Assembly: GCF_000444995.1 (NCBI RefSeq)
Contig: NC_022041.1
Coordinates: forward strand, 2,516,001-2,580,000
From: Paracoccus aminophilus JCM 7686
Lineage (GTDB): Bacteria; Pseudomonadota; Alphaproteobacteria; Rhodobacterales; Rhodobacteraceae
Reading direction: 5' to 3'
Length of the DNA: 64,000 bases
Below the pieces are notes generated by a model that saw only the letters and a program-made list of their open reading frames with translations, was not told the origin of the DNA and ran no database searches. Position 1 is the first letter of the stretch. Each line of letters begins with the position of its first letter. A program made the translations under genes and the position numbers. Positions 26,630 to 36,198 of this stretch are shown piece after piece.

Positions 26630-27286
26630 TCAGAACGGGCGCACGGCATTGCCCGAGTAGAAATAGGCGCCCATCCCCACCGCAAAGATCATATTCCCGG
26701 CCAAAGCGTGGAGCAGCCAGGCTCCGGGGAAGCCGCGCTTGAGATAGATATGCGCGAACAGCCAGCCGCCGAAGAAGGTCATGCCGGCGACGATCCAGGA
26801 CCAATACATCAGATGGGCGAGCGAGAAGATCACCGCATTGACCGCGATCGCCTGACGCTTGGTGCGGAAAAGCTGGCCGTAGCGGTGAAAGTAGAGCGCG
26901 CGAAAGATCAGCTCTTGCGGCAGGGCCGAGAGCAGCGGGTACAGCATCCAGATCAACGCGAGAAACCGCAGGCGCTGCGGCGAGAGGTTCAGCGCATAGC
27001 CCGGATGGGTCAGCCACATGATGCCCCAGCCGATCAACCCGACCAGAAGCGCGAAGATCAGATATTTGCCCCAGCGGATCTCGGACCAGCCCCGCAAAAG
27101 GCTGCGCCATTCAAAGCCGCCCGTCCGCCACAAAAGCGCCATCCCGAGCAGCGAGAAGGCGAAGAGCGCGAGAAACATCCGCCCGGGCGGCAGGAAAACG
27201 GCAACGCCGAGCGGCACTCCGACAAAGAGTGCCGCGAATTCGGCCCAAAGCCAGCCGCGCCTTATTGTGACCGGCGATTGAGCCAT
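26630..27286 (-). CDS. CPBP family intramembrane protease-like protein
   Basis: This polytopic membrane protein of 218 residues (from the ATG at 27286) has the CPBP/Abi fold motifs: PQELIFRALYFHRY, FSLAHLMYWSW and FPGAWLLHALAGNMIF with histidines in the second and third. Classical members carry two adjacent glutamates in motif 1; here the first is Gln (QE). That variant occurs in some subfamilies, so loss of activity is not certain. The start overlaps the 3' end of the GH25 gene by 25 bases, which implies coupled translation. An ATG three codons earlier is possible. Confidence 0.85.
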   Translation of the reverse strand: MAQSPVTIRRGWLWAEFAALFVGVPLGVAVFLPPGRMFLALFAFSLLGMALLWRTGGFEWRSLLRGWSEIRWGKYLIFALLVGLIGWGIMWLTHPGYALNLSPQRLRFLALIWMLYPLLSALPQELIFRALYFHRYGQLFRTKRQAIAVNAVIFSLAHLMYWSWIVAGMTFFGGWLFAHIYLKRGFPGAWLLHALAGNMIFAVGMGAYFYSGNAVRPF

Positions 27287-28065
27287 TGCTGCCATTGACC
27301 GCGGTTTCCTGCGAATGCGTTCAGATCGACTCGACCTTCAATGCCCGGAACCAGACCGGTGCCGGTATATTGCCAGAAGGACCAACGCTGGCCCGGATAG
27401 ATCTCCGAGGGATGCGCCGCGACCGAGCGCAGCCAGAATTCAGCATCCACCCGGCCAAGGTTGTTGTCATGGTAGAAATCGACCGTGGTGTAGATGATCG
27501 GGCGCTGGCCGTAATAGCTGTGCAGCAGATTGATGAAGGAGCTCGCCTCGCGGCGCACTTCCTCGGGGCTCGGCTTATAGCGGCAGGTCTGGGATTTATG
27601 CGTCCATTCCAGATCGACGACCGGCGGCAGCGCACCGCGCTCACGCGGGACATTGGCGATATACCATGCGGCCTGCTCGGCGCCCGAGCGGCAGAAGTAA
27701 TAGTAATGATAGGCGCCGCGCGGCACACCTGCGGCCCCCGCCTCTTGCCAGTAGCGCCGGAACGCCGGGTCGGAATGGTCTCCGCCCTCGGTCGCTTTGA
27801 TGAAGGCAAAGGAAATCCCGGCCTGCCGGGCCGCGCGCCAGTCGATATTGCCCTGATAGCGCGAGATATCCATGCCATGGACCTCGTGGTTATAGGGATG
27901 CCCGCCCTTCCACAAATGGGGCGCGGCATCGCCGAGCGCGGGAACCGTGCCGCCGACATAGCCGCCGCCATATCCCCCACCCCGGTGAATCGCGCCTGGG
28001 TTGCGCGCACAAGCGGCGGCGGCGACCACCAACAGAACCGCCAGGATCCTTCCAAGAATTTTCAT
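27262..28065 (-). CDS. GH25 family lysozyme-like lipoprotein
   Basis: This 267-residue protein has a lipoprotein signal peptide (lipobox AAAC, Cys19). A Gly/Tyr-rich linker is followed by a glycoside hydrolase family 25 domain, which cuts peptidoglycan between MurNAc and GlcNAc. Catalytic-site blocks are HGMDISRYQGNIDW, FAFIKATEGGDHSDPAFRRYW, YHYYYFCRSG and PPVVDLEWTH, with the acidic pair expected in DLEW. It would act in the periplasm. AGAGGG precedes the ATG at 28065. It is followed by the overlapping CPBP gene. The 153-base upstream gap holds a perfect palindrome and a direct repeat that may be its control region. Confidence 0.92.
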   Translation of the reverse strand: MKILGRILAVLLVVAAAACARNPGAIHRGGGYGGGYVGGTVPALGDAAPHLWKGGHPYNHEVHGMDISRYQGNIDWRAARQAGISFAFIKATEGGDHSDPAFRRYWQEAGAAGVPRGAYHYYYFCRSGAEQAAWYIANVPRERGALPPVVDLEWTHKSQTCRYKPSPEEVRREASSFINLLHSYYGQRPIIYTTVDFYHDNNLGRVDAEFWLRSVAAHPSEIYPGQRWSFWQYTGTGLVPGIEGRVDLNAFAGNRGQWQQWLNRRSQ

Positions 28066-28131
28066 CGCTGCCCTCTGCTCGACGACGCGTTCGACGCGCT
28101 TTTGCGCGTTATGGCAAAGCCGCGAAAGAAA

Positions 28132-28147
28132 GTCACGCCAGCGTGAC
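28132..28147. promoter_or_regulatory. Palindrome upstream of the GH25-CPBP operon
   Basis: GTCACGC and GCGTGAC flank a CA spacer, a perfect 7+7 dyad 67 bases before the GH25 start. It looks like an operator for an unidentified regulator. Confidence 0.45.
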
Positions 28148-28150
28148 AGT

Positions 28151-28193
28151 CACGAATTGGTCAGAGCGGAAAACATGGCACGAATTGGCCAGA
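28151..28193. repeat. 15-base direct repeat upstream of the GH25-CPBP operon
   Basis: CACGAATTGGTCAGA (28151-28165) recurs as CACGAATTGGCCAGA (28179-28193), one difference, 28 bases apart. It lies next to the palindrome at 28132. Confidence 0.7.
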
Positions 28194-28218
28194 TCCGGGG
28201 CGGCGCCCGCCGCCGCGC

Positions 28219-29592
28219 TCAACCGGGGATAAGCTTTCCCGGGTTCATGATCCCGTTCGGGTCGAGCGCGCGCTTGATGGCGGCCATGACGCCTCCGGCC
28301 TCGCCATGCTGCAGCGCCATCAGATCACGTTTGCCCAGCCCGATGCCATGCTCGCCCGAGATCGTGCCGCCGACCGCAATCGCCCGCTCTGCCATGCGGG
28401 TCGCGACGCGTTTGGCGGCGGCGAGCTCCTCGGCATTCTCGGGATCGAGCAGGATCGTCGCATGGAAATTGCCGTCGCCGACATGGCCGAGGATCGGGCC
28501 CAGAAGCCCCGCCTCGCGGATATCGTCGCGCGCGGCGGTGACGGCGCCCGCGAGCTCGGACATCGGCACGCAAATATCGGTGACCAGCGCCGTCGCACCC
28601 GGACGCAGCGAGAGACAGGCCGGATAGGCGCCATGCCGCATCTTCCACAGCCGCGCCCGCTCTTCCGCCGTGCTCGCCCAGTCAAAGCCGAGCCCGCCGA
28701 ATTCGCCCGCAATCTCGCCAAAGCGCGCGGCATCGCCCCGCACGCTTTCGCCCGAGCCGTGAAACTCGACCAGCAGATGCGGCTTTTCGGGCAGCGTGGT
28801 CCCCGCGTAATGGTTAAAGGCGCGCGCGGTCTCGGCATCGACGAATTCGATCCGTGCCATGGGAATGCCGGACTGAATCGTCGCCGTCACGCAATCGACC
28901 GCGTGTTCCAGCGTATCGAAAGCGCAGACCGCCGCCGCGACATCCTCGGGCTGGCCCTGCAGGCGAAGCACCAGCTCGGTGATGATCGCGAGCGTCCCTT
29001 CCGAGCCGACCAGAAGCGCGGTCAGATCATAGCCCGCGCTCGATTTCGCCGCGCGCGAGCCGGCGCGGATGATGCGGCCATCCGCGAGCACCGCCTCGAG
29101 CGCCAGCACATTGTCGCGCATCGTGCCGTAACGCACCGCCGTCGTGCCGCTGGCGCGGGTCGAGGCCATGCCACCAAGGCTGGCATTGGCACCGGGATCG
29201 ACCGGGAAGAACAGCCCGGTCGCGCGCAGATCGGCATTGAGCGCCTCGCGCGTCACCCCGGGCTGGACCACCGCGAGCATATCCTCGGGGCGGACCTCGA
29301 GAATCGCGGCCATCCGGCTGAGATCAAGCGTGATGCCGCCGTGAATGGCCAAGGCGTGCCCCTCAAGCGAAGTGCCGGTGCCCCAGCCGATCACCGGAAT
29401 GCGGTTCGCGTTGCACAGGCTCAGAATGAACGAGACCTCCGCGGTGGTCTCGGGCCAGATCACCGCATCGGGCAGACGCGCGCGGTGAAAGGTCTCCGAG
29501 CCCGCATAATGGCTCAGATCTGCGGCCTTGACCGAAAAGCGCGCGCCAAAGGCGCTGGCAAGCTCATCTTGGACATGATCGGGAAGCGACAT
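28219..29592 (-). CDS. FAD-linked oxidase (D-lactate dehydrogenase/glycolate oxidase GlcD type)
   Basis: This 457-residue flavoprotein has an N-terminal FAD-binding (PCMH) domain with PVIGWGTGTSLEGHALA, VDPGANASLGGMASTRASGT and LLVGSEGTLAIITELVLRL. A C-terminal domain follows with ILGHVGDGNFHATILLD and the hallmark GTISGEHGIGLGKRDLM, as in cytochrome-linked D-lactate dehydrogenases. It probably oxidises a D-2-hydroxyacid and passes electrons to the respiratory chain. The ATG at 29592 is preceded by AAGG; the frame continues upstream without homology. It follows the DUF808 gene by 74 bases on the same strand. Confidence 0.9.
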   Translation of the reverse strand: MSLPDHVQDELASAFGARFSVKAADLSHYAGSETFHRARLPDAVIWPETTAEVSFILSLCNANRIPVIGWGTGTSLEGHALAIHGGITLDLSRMAAILEVRPEDMLAVVQPGVTREALNADLRATGLFFPVDPGANASLGGMASTRASGTTAVRYGTMRDNVLALEAVLADGRIIRAGSRAAKSSAGYDLTALLVGSEGTLAIITELVLRLQGQPEDVAAAVCAFDTLEHAVDCVTATIQSGIPMARIEFVDAETARAFNHYAGTTLPEKPHLLVEFHGSGESVRGDAARFGEIAGEFGGLGFDWASTAEERARLWKMRHGAYPACLSLRPGATALVTDICVPMSELAGAVTAARDDIREAGLLGPILGHVGDGNFHATILLDPENAEELAAAKRVATRMAERAIAVGGTISGEHGIGLGKRDLMALQHGEAGGVMAAIKRALDPNGIMNPGKLIPG

Positions 29593-29666
29593 CGGAGAGA
29601 CCTTCTGCTGGCGGGCCGCCGCGTCCGGACGCCCCTGCCCCTTAGTCACGAAAACCTCGGCCGCGT

Positions 29667-30644
29667 TCAATGGCCCACCGTCGCCTTTTTGCCGGTGATC
29701 GCCGCGAAAACCGGGCCGATGATCTTGGTCGCCACCGGGATCAGCACGAGGCCAAGAAGCACGCCGAAGATCCCGTCGAAAAAGGCGGTGACGGCCCATT
29801 CGACCACGCCCGCGCCGACCGGCATGGTCGCGCCCGCGCGGGCCGCGGTTGCGGTGATCCATTCATAGGGCTGATGCATGCCCAGATCGTGGAGCCCGTG
29901 GATCACGATATTGCCCCCAACCCAGACCATGGCGGCGGTGCCGACAATCAGCAAAAGCCGCATGAATCCCGGCATGATCCGCACGATCCAGCGCCCAAAG
30001 GCCGCGACCCCGGCGCGGCCCTTGCGCGCGAGATGCAGGCCGAAGTCATCGGCCTTCACGATCAGCGCGACAAAGCCGTAGACCCCGACGGTGATCAACA
30101 CCGCGACGACCAGAAGGATCAGCGCCTTCATCCAGATCGGATCGCTTTCGGGGATGGTTGAAAGCGCGATGGTCATGATCTCGGCCGAGAGGATGAAGTC
30201 GGTCTTGACCGCGCCCGCCACCCGCTGCTCTTCAAGCGAGACCGAGCCATCGGCATTGACCTGCAGCTCGGCCTCGGCGCCGTGATCGCCGGGGCGCAGC
30301 GCGTGCCAGACCTTCTCGGCGCCCTCAAAGCACAGATAGGCCCCGCCGATCATCAGAAGCGGCGAGATCAGCCAGGGCGCGAAGGCCGAAAGCAGCAGCG
30401 CCACCGGCAAGAGGATCACGACCTTGTTGAAGATCGAGCCGCGCGCGATCTTAAGAACGATCGGCACCTCGCGGCTGGCGTCGAAACCATGGACATATTT
30501 CGGCGTCACCGCCGCATCGTCGATCACCGCGCCCGCGGCTTTCGCGCCCGCTTTGGCCGCCTGCCCCGCGACATCATCGACCGAGGCCGCCGCCACTTTC
30601 GCGATTGCGCCAATGTCGTCCAAAAGCGCGATCAGCCCCGTCAT
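29667..30644 (-). CDS. DUF808 family membrane protein
   Basis: This 325-residue polytopic membrane protein matches DUF808 (E. coli YedI), of unknown function. The N-terminus MTGLIALLDDIGAIAKVAAAS and the block GSIFNKVVILLPVALLLSAF are characteristic, followed by WLISPLLMIGGAYLCFEGAEK and further spans to the C-terminus (FFDGIFGVLLGLVLIPVATK). About six to eight spans are visible. GAGGG precedes its ATG at 30644. It is divergent from cobS and lies upstream of the FAD oxidase gene. Confidence 0.9.
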   Translation of the reverse strand: MTGLIALLDDIGAIAKVAAASVDDVAGQAAKAGAKAAGAVIDDAAVTPKYVHGFDASREVPIVLKIARGSIFNKVVILLPVALLLSAFAPWLISPLLMIGGAYLCFEGAEKVWHALRPGDHGAEAELQVNADGSVSLEEQRVAGAVKTDFILSAEIMTIALSTIPESDPIWMKALILLVVAVLITVGVYGFVALIVKADDFGLHLARKGRAGVAAFGRWIVRIMPGFMRLLLIVGTAAMVWVGGNIVIHGLHDLGMHQPYEWITATAARAGATMPVGAGVVEWAVTAFFDGIFGVLLGLVLIPVATKIIGPVFAAITGKKATVGH

Positions 30645-30832
30645 TTTGCAACCCTCGTGTCAAATCTCCGTCACTGAACGCGGCGGACTCCCTCTCGGTT
30701 ACCACGAAACTGGCGCCAAAACTCCCCGCTTTGTCGTAGCCCTGCGACTTTCCGTGGTCTGAGTGGTCAGCCGACCTTGCACCCCTTTCGGGAATGTTCC
30801 AGAAAGTCGTGAATATTCGATAAAGGTGCGCC

Positions 30833-31804
30833 ATGCTCGATAAAGATGCCAAACCGACCGAAGAGATCGACCTGCGCGAGGTCTTCGGCCTCGACAGCGA
30901 CATGAAGGTCAAGGGTTTCGCCGAGCGAACCGAGCGCGTGCCGGAAATCGACCCGACCTATAAGTTCGATCCCGACACGACGATGGCGATCCTCGCGGGC
31001 TTTGCCTACAACCGCCGCGTCATGATCCAGGGCTATCACGGCACCGGCAAATCGACCCATATCGAGCAGATCGCGGCGCGGCTGAACTGGCCCTGCGTGC
31101 GCGTCAACCTCGACAGCCACGTCTCCCGGATCGACCTGATCGGCAAGGATGCGATCAAACTGATCGACGGCAAGCAGGTCACGGTCTTCCACGAGGGCAT
31201 TCTGCCTTGGGCTTTGCGCAACCCGACCGCGATCGTCTTTGACGAATATGACGCGGGCCGCGCGGACGTGATGTTCGTGATCCAGCGCGTTCTGGAAGCC
31301 GACGGCAAGCTGACGCTTCTCGACCAAAACGAGGTCATCACGCCGAACCCGTTCTTCCGCCTGTTTGCAACCGCGAACACCGTGGGTCTGGGCGACACGA
31401 CCGGGCTTTACCACGGCACCCAGCAGATCAACCAGGGCCAGATGGACCGCTGGTCGCTGGTCTCGACGCTGAACTATCTGAGCCATGACGCGGAAACCAA
31501 TATCGTTCTGGCGAAGAACCCGACCTACAACACCGAGAAGGGTCGCAAGGAAATCAGCCAGATGGTCAGCCTCGCCGATCTGACGCGCACGGCCTTCATG
31601 CAGGGCGATCTCTCGACGGTCATGTCGCCGCGCACCGTGATCGCCTGGGCGCAAAACGCACGCATTTTCAACAACATCGGCTATGCGTTCCGCCTGACCT
31701 TCCTGAACAAATGCGACGAGCTCGAGCGCCAGACGGTCGCCGAATTCTACCAGCGCCTGTTCGACGAGGAACTGCCGGAAAGCGCGGCAGCCAAGGCTGG
31801 GTGA
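30833..31804 (+). CDS. cobS: Aerobic cobaltochelatase subunit CobS
   Basis: CobS is the AAA+ ATPase of CobNST, which inserts cobalt into hydrogenobyrinic acid a,c-diamide in aerobic cobalamin synthesis. The 323-residue protein has Walker [10 protein letters not shown] (about residues 67-75), Walker [14 protein letters not shown], and the sensor region [21 protein letters not shown]. The N-terminal [17 protein letters not shown] is typical. AAAGG precedes the ATG. Its stop overlaps the next start as TGATG, and that next gene is a low-GC stranger rather than cobT. No cobalamin riboswitch was recognised in the 188 bases upstream. Confidence 0.97.
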   Translation: MLDKDAKPTEEIDLREVFGLDSDMKVKGFAERTERVPEIDPTYKFDPDTTMAILAGFAYNRRVMIQGYHGTGKSTHIEQIAARLNWPCVRVNLDSHVSRIDLIGKDAIKLIDGKQVTVFHEGILPWALRNPTAIVFDEYDAGRADVMFVIQRVLEADGKLTLLDQNEVITPNPFFRLFATANTVGLGDTTGLYHGTQQINQGQMDRWSLVSTLNYLSHDAETNIVLAKNPTYNTEKGRKEISQMVSLADLTRTAFMQGDLSTVMSPRTVIAWAQNARIFNNIGYAFRLTFLNKCDELERQTVAEFYQRLFDEELPESAAAKAG

Positions 31805-32373
31805 TGCGGGATCCGATAAGAGAGTTTTCGGAGTTCTCGCGATCCGACGATGCTCTTATCGGAAAACTTGTCCGTGCCTTTGGTCTGTTGGAATCCGCAG
31901 TCAGTGAGTTGATTTTAACAATCTGTAAGGTTGCGCCTAGTTTTCTGGATGCGAAAGGTATCTCTAGCTCCGACGCGCTCTTAGGAAAATTGCTTAAATC
32001 TGGCATTGGCGGTATGTGCGGGTTCATCAAAGACTATGTTGAGAGCGCTTACAGCAACCATCCAAGGCTGAGAATGCTCAGCACCGACCTTGTTGAATTC
32101 GTCTCATCAACAAAGACTTTGCGGAACATTATTTGCCATGGTTCGTGGCAAATTCTTGGCCACGACCATCTCACATGCCGGTTTTGGTCCGATGCTGCTC
32201 GCGACCATGCTTCAAACTGCGATAGAGCCGATGCGCAGCCGTGGGAATATACTTACGCGCGCAGCGACTTACATACATACTCCACTGAAATCGTTACGAT
32301 TTCGAGGCGGATACTGGAATTGAACGGGATCTTGTTGGACGGCATGTCCTCTCTCGAGAAGAATAAAGTGTGA
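31804..32373 (+). CDS. Low-GC protein of unknown function with HEPN-like RNxxxH motif, inside cobS-cobT
   Basis: I do not recognise this 189-residue protein. It is predominantly helical and contains R107-N-I-I-C-H112-G in a helix-like stretch ([14 protein letters not shown]), which fits the R-[polar]-x3-H signature of HEPN domains, many of which are RNases of toxin or defence systems. It begins [15 protein letters not shown], a pattern also seen in uncharacterised RNxxxHG proteins. Base composition is foreign: I count 233 G+C in 480 bases (31861-32340, 48.5%), against well over 60% around it. The start overlaps the cobS stop (TGATG) and cobT begins 19 bases after its stop with its own GGAGGG, so it appears inserted without breaking the operon. 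The function is not known; HEPN membership is inference. Confidence 0.75.
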   Translation: MRDPIREFSEFSRSDDALIGKLVRAFGLLESAVSELILTICKVAPSFLDAKGISSSDALLGKLLKSGIGGMCGFIKDYVESAYSNHPRLRMLSTDLVEFVSSTKTLRNIICHGSWQILGHDHLTCRFWSDAARDHASNCDRADAQPWEYTYARSDLHTYSTEIVTISRRILELNGILLDGMSSLEKNKV

Positions 32374-32392
32374 GTTGGAGGGAAAATTCACC

Positions 32393-34252
32393 ATGAAAAA
32401 ATCCGACAACCCCGCCGATCCGTTCAAGAAGGCCCTGACTGAGGCCACGCGTGCGCTTGCCGAAGAGCGTGAGCTGAACGTCACCTTCTCGGCCGACCCT
32501 TCGGGGGTCGCGGGCGATACGATGCGTCTGCCTCAGGTCTCCCGCCGCATGACGCGCGAGGAAATCTTGCTCGCACGCGGGACGGCCGATGCTCTGGCGA
32601 TGAAGCTGCGTCACCACGACAATGCGACCCATGCCAAATATGCGCCCTCGGGCCCGATGGCGCGCGAGCTTTACGAGGCGATGGAGACCGCGCGTTGCGA
32701 GGCGCTTGGCGCGCGTGACATGCCGGGCGCGCTTTCGAACATCGACGCCAAGATCGGCTTTGACGCCGAGCGTAAGGGCTATGCCCAGATCAAATCCGCG
32801 ACCGAAGCGCCTTTGGCGGCGGCGGCGGGCTATATCGTGCGCGAAATGGCGACCGGGCGGAAACTGCCCACGGCGGCGCAGCATGTCGCCGATCTGTGGC
32901 GGCCTTTCGTCGAAGAACAGGCCGGGGGCGATCTCGAGGACATCAGCGCGGCCCTTGCCGATCAGACCGCTTTCGCGCGGCTTGCCCGCAAGGTCATCGC
33001 CGATCTCGGCTATGGCGATCAGCTGGGTGAGGACCCGGATGAGCCCGAGGACGATTCCGAGGACAGCGCCGAGCAGGAAGAGGAATCGAGCGACAACCAG
33101 TCTCGCGACCAATCCGAAGAGGATGATGCCGAGGCCGCGCCCGAGCAAAGTCAGGAGCAGCAGCAGGACGAGCGTCAGGCTCAGGTCAGCATGGACGACC
33201 AGTCCGACGAGGAAATGGCCGATGAGGCCGAATCCTCGGAAGCCGACACGCCCCCCGACCTGCCGCCGCCGGTCTCGGATGCCAGCATTGATTACCGCGT
33301 CTATACGCAGGAATTCGACGAGGAAATCCGCGCCGAGGATCTGGCCGAACCCGCCGAGCTGGAACGCCTGCGCGCCTATCTCGACAAGCAGCTCGAACCT
33401 CTGCGCGGGGCGGTCAGCCGTCTTGCCAACAAGCTGCAACGCCGTTTGCAGGCCCAGCAAAGCCGCAGCTGGGAATTCGACAAGGAAGAGGGCGTGCTCG
33501 ATGCGGGCCGTCTGGCGCGGGTGATCGCGAACCCGACCACGCCGCTCTCGTTCAAGGTCGAGAAGGACACCGAATTCCGCGACACCGTGGTGACGCTTCT
33601 CATCGACAATTCGGGCTCGATGCGGGGCCGCCCGATCTCGATCGCGGCGATCTGCGCCGATGTCATGGCGCGCACGCTTGAACGCTGCCAGGTCAAGGTC
33701 GAGATCCTGGGCTTCACCACCCGCGCCTGGAAGGGCGGTCAAAGCCGCGAGAAATGGCTGGCCGAGGGCCGTCCGGCCTCTCCGGGCCGTCTGAACGATC
33801 TGCGCCACATCATCTACAAGGGGGCCGATGCGCCGTGGCGGCGCGTGCGTCCGAACCTTGGGCTGATGATGAAAGAGGGCCTCTTGAAGGAAAACATCGA
33901 CGGCGAGGCGCTTGAATGGGCGCATCGCCGGATGGTGCGCCGCAGCGAGGCGCGCAAGATCCTCATGGTGATTTCGGACGGGGCGCCGGTCGATGATTCG
34001 ACGCTCTCGGTCAATCCGGCGAACTACCTTGAAAAGCATCTGCGCGATGTGATCGCCATGGTCGAAAAGAAAAAGCAGGTCGAGCTTTTGGCCATCGGCA
34101 TTGGCCATGACGTGACGCGCTATTACGAGCGCGCGGTCACGATCACCGATGTCGATCAGCTGGCGGGCGCGATGACAGAGCAGCTCGCGGCGCTGTTTGA
34201 ATCCGATCCGCGCAAGCGCGCGCGCGCCTTGGGGATGCGCCGCGCAAGCTGA
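32393..34252 (+). CDS. cobT: Aerobic cobaltochelatase subunit CobT
   Basis: CobT partners CobS in the chaperone-like complex that drives cobalt insertion by CobN. The 619-residue protein has an N-terminal helical domain and a very acidic linker at about residues 205-290 (runs such as [20 protein letters not shown]). The C-terminal von Willebrand A domain has the MIDAS motif [11 protein letters not shown] and continues to [22 protein letters not shown] lies ten bases before the ATG at 32393; a TTG six codons earlier is less likely. It normally follows cobS directly, but here a low-GC gene separates them. A terminator follows. Confidence 0.97.
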   Translation: MKKSDNPADPFKKALTEATRALAEERELNVTFSADPSGVAGDTMRLPQVSRRMTREEILLARGTADALAMKLRHHDNATHAKYAPSGPMARELYEAMETARCEALGARDMPGALSNIDAKIGFDAERKGYAQIKSATEAPLAAAAGYIVREMATGRKLPTAAQHVADLWRPFVEEQAGGDLEDISAALADQTAFARLARKVIADLGYGDQLGEDPDEPEDDSEDSAEQEEESSDNQSRDQSEEDDAEAAPEQSQEQQQDERQAQVSMDDQSDEEMADEAESSEADTPPDLPPPVSDASIDYRVYTQEFDEEIRAEDLAEPAELERLRAYLDKQLEPLRGAVSRLANKLQRRLQAQQSRSWEFDKEEGVLDAGRLARVIANPTTPLSFKVEKDTEFRDTVVTLLIDNSGSMRGRPISIAAICADVMARTLERCQVKVEILGFTTRAWKGGQSREKWLAEGRPASPGRLNDLRHIIYKGADAPWRRVRPNLGLMMKEGLLKENIDGEALEWAHRRMVRRSEARKILMVISDGAPVDDSTLSVNPANYLEKHLRDVIAMVEKKKQVELLAIGIGHDVTRYYERAVTITDVDQLAGAMTEQLAALFESDPRKRARALGMRRAS

Positions 34253-34277
34253 TCAGCGCCTGAAAACGACGATCCAG

Positions 34278-34305
34278 AAAGGCGGGCCGCAAGTCCCGCC
34301 TTTTT
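34278..34305 (+). terminator. Rho-independent terminator after cobT
   Basis: AAAGGCGGG (34278-34286) pairs with CCCGCCTTT (34295-34303), continuing into a T run. It lies 25 bases after the cobT stop. Confidence 0.88.
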
Positions 34306-34341
34306 CCTTGCCCAGCCGAGCACTTGCCCGGTTCCGCCTCT

Positions 34342-34372
34342 GGACAGTTCCCCCACCAAAGGGGGATAGTCC
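34342..34372 (+). other. Stem-loop in the pepP leader
   Basis: GGAC and TCCCCC pair with GGGGGA and GTCC around ACCAAA, with a small internal loop. It ends 17 bases before the pepP start and just upstream of GGAGG, so it could influence ribosome access. Confidence 0.45.
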
Positions 34373-34389
34373 GGCATCGGAGGTGCCCC

Positions 34390-36198
34390 ATGGCCAATGA
34401 CAAACCCTTTCAGTCCTTCACCGTCGAAACCCGTCCCGAAGACGGGCCGCCGCGACTGGCCGCGCTGCGTGCCGAGCTGGCGCGTCGTGAGCTTGACGGT
34501 TTCATCGTGCCGCGCACCGATGCCCATCAGGGCGAATATGTGACCGCGAAGGACGCGCGGCTTTTGTGGCTGACCGGCTTTTCGGGCAGCGCGGGCTATG
34601 GGATCGTGACGGCGGCGCAGGCCGGGGTCTTTGTCGACGGCCGCTACCGCGTGCAGGTCAAGGGCGAGGTCGATCTCGCGCATTTCACGCCGGTGAACTG
34701 GCCCGAGACCTCGCTCGCAGATTGGCTGCGTCAGGCTTTGCCCGAGGGCGGGCGCGTGGCCTATGACCCTTGGCTGCAAAGCCGCAAGGAAATCCGCGAT
34801 ACCGAAGCCGCGCTCGCGGGGGCGAATATCGCGCTGGTGCCGAGCGAGAACCTTGTCGATCAGATCCGGACCGATCAGGCCGCAGCGGTCTCGGGGCCGG
34901 TCCGGCTGCATGACGAGGCGATTGCGGGCCGCACGGCAGCCGAGAAACGCGTCGCTTTGGCGGCAGAGCTGAAGGCGCGCGGGCAGGCCTCTACCGTGCT
35001 GACGCTGGCCGATTCCATCGCCTGGCTCTTGAACATCCGCGGCGAGGATCTACCGAAAAACCCCGTGGTTCAGGGCTTTGCCGTGGTCGATGACAAGGGT
35101 CAGGTCCAGCTTTTCTCTGAGCCCGCGAAATTCGGCCCCGAGGTCCGCGCGAAGCTGGGCAATGATGTGGTGATCCTGCCGGTCGAGGGCCTGCCCGCCG
35201 CCTTGGGCGAGTTGAACGGCCCGGTGCGGCTTGATCCCGCCTCGGCCCCCGATGAGGTCTTTCGTCTGGTCGAAGCGCGCGCCGATGTCGTCGAGGCCGC
35301 CGATCCGGTGGTGCTGCCGAAAGCGATCAAGACCGCCTCGGAGATCGAGGGGATGCGTCAGGCCCATCTGCGCGATGCCGTCGCCATGGTCGAGATGCTG
35401 GCCTGGCTCGATGCCCAACCGGTCGATGGCTCGCTCGATGAAATCGCGGTGGTCAAGAAGCTGGAAAGCCTGCGCCGGGCGCAGGGCGCGCATGATGTCA
35501 GCTTCGACACGATCAGCTCGACCGGGCCGAATGCGGCGATCAACCATTACCATGTGAACGAACAGACCAATCTGCCGATCCGCGACGGCGAGCTGTTGCT
35601 GCTCGATTCGGGCGGGCAATACCGCGACGGCACGACCGATATCACCCGCACCATTCCGATGGGCCAGATCACCGCGCGCCACCGCCTGCCCTATACGCTG
35701 GTCCTGCAAGGCATGGTCAATCTGTCGCGGCTGAAATTCCCCAAAGGCCGCGCCGGGCGCGATCTCGACCCGGTGGCGCGCGCGCCCTTGTGGACGGCGG
35801 GGCTCGATTTCGACCACGGCACCGGCCACGGCGTCGGCGCAGCGCTTTGCGTCCATGAGGGGCCGGTGCGGATTTCGCGCGTGTCGGAAATTCCGCTGCA
35901 ACCGGGCATGATCCTCTCGAACGAGCCCGGCTATTACCGCGAGGGCGATTTCGGCATTCGCATCGAGAACCTGATCGTCGTGACCCCATCCGACAGCCCG
36001 GATGGCCGCGAGATGCTGGGTTTCGAGACGCTGACCTGGGTTCCGATCGACACCCGCCCGCTTGATCTGACGCTGATGTCGAAAGCTGAAATCGACTGGC
36101 TCAACGCCTATCACGCCGAGGTGCGCGCGAAAGTCGCGCCGCTGGTCACCGGCGCCGCGCATGACTGGCTGATCCGCGCGACCGAGGCTTTGGGGTAA
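34390..36198 (+). CDS. pepP: Xaa-Pro aminopeptidase (M24B, long form)
   Basis: This cytoplasmic metallopeptidase removes an N-terminal residue next to proline. The 602-residue protein has two creatinase-like N-terminal domains (GFIVPRTDAHQGEYV, LWLTGFSGSAGYGIV; ADSIAWLLNIRG) and a C-terminal pita-bread domain. The expected two-metal ligands are present: LLLDSGGQY, GTTDITR, GTGHGVGAAL, SNEPGYYREGDFG and IRIENLIVV. The ATG at 34390 follows GGAGG. The long three-domain form is typical of alphaproteobacteria and eukaryotic XPNPEP1. It stands alone between the cobT terminator and a hairpin after its stop. Confidence 0.94.
   Translation: MANDKPFQSFTVETRPEDGPPRLAALRAELARRELDGFIVPRTDAHQGEYVTAKDARLLWLTGFSGSAGYGIVTAAQAGVFVDGRYRVQVKGEVDLAHFTPVNWPETSLADWLRQALPEGGRVAYDPWLQSRKEIRDTEAALAGANIALVPSENLVDQIRTDQAAAVSGPVRLHDEAIAGRTAAEKRVALAAELKARGQASTVLTLADSIAWLLNIRGEDLPKNPVVQGFAVVDDKGQVQLFSEPAKFGPEVRAKLGNDVVILPVEGLPAALGELNGPVRLDPASAPDEVFRLVEARADVVEAADPVVLPKAIKTASEIEGMRQAHLRDAVAMVEMLAWLDAQPVDGSLDEIAVVKKLESLRRAQGAHDVSFDTISSTGPNAAINHYHVNEQTNLPIRDGELLLLDSGGQYRDGTTDITRTIPMGQITARHRLPYTLVLQGMVNLSRLKFPKGRAGRDLDPVARAPLWTAGLDFDHGTGHGVGAALCVHEGPVRISRVSEIPLQPGMILSNEPGYYREGDFGIRIENLIVVTPSDSPDGREMLGFETLTWVPIDTRPLDLTLMSKAEIDWLNAYHAEVRAKVAPLVTGAAHDWLIRATEALG

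Noticed and set aside
24829..26742. A 637-codon plus-strand open frame opposite aspS
   Set aside because: It is the complement frame of a clear AspRS and has no own homology or ribosome site.
30645..30832. Cobalamin riboswitch upstream of cobS
   Set aside because: I looked for the B12-box type conserved core and found none; the hairpin pieces seen are short and unconvincing. The gap upstream of cobC was also negative.
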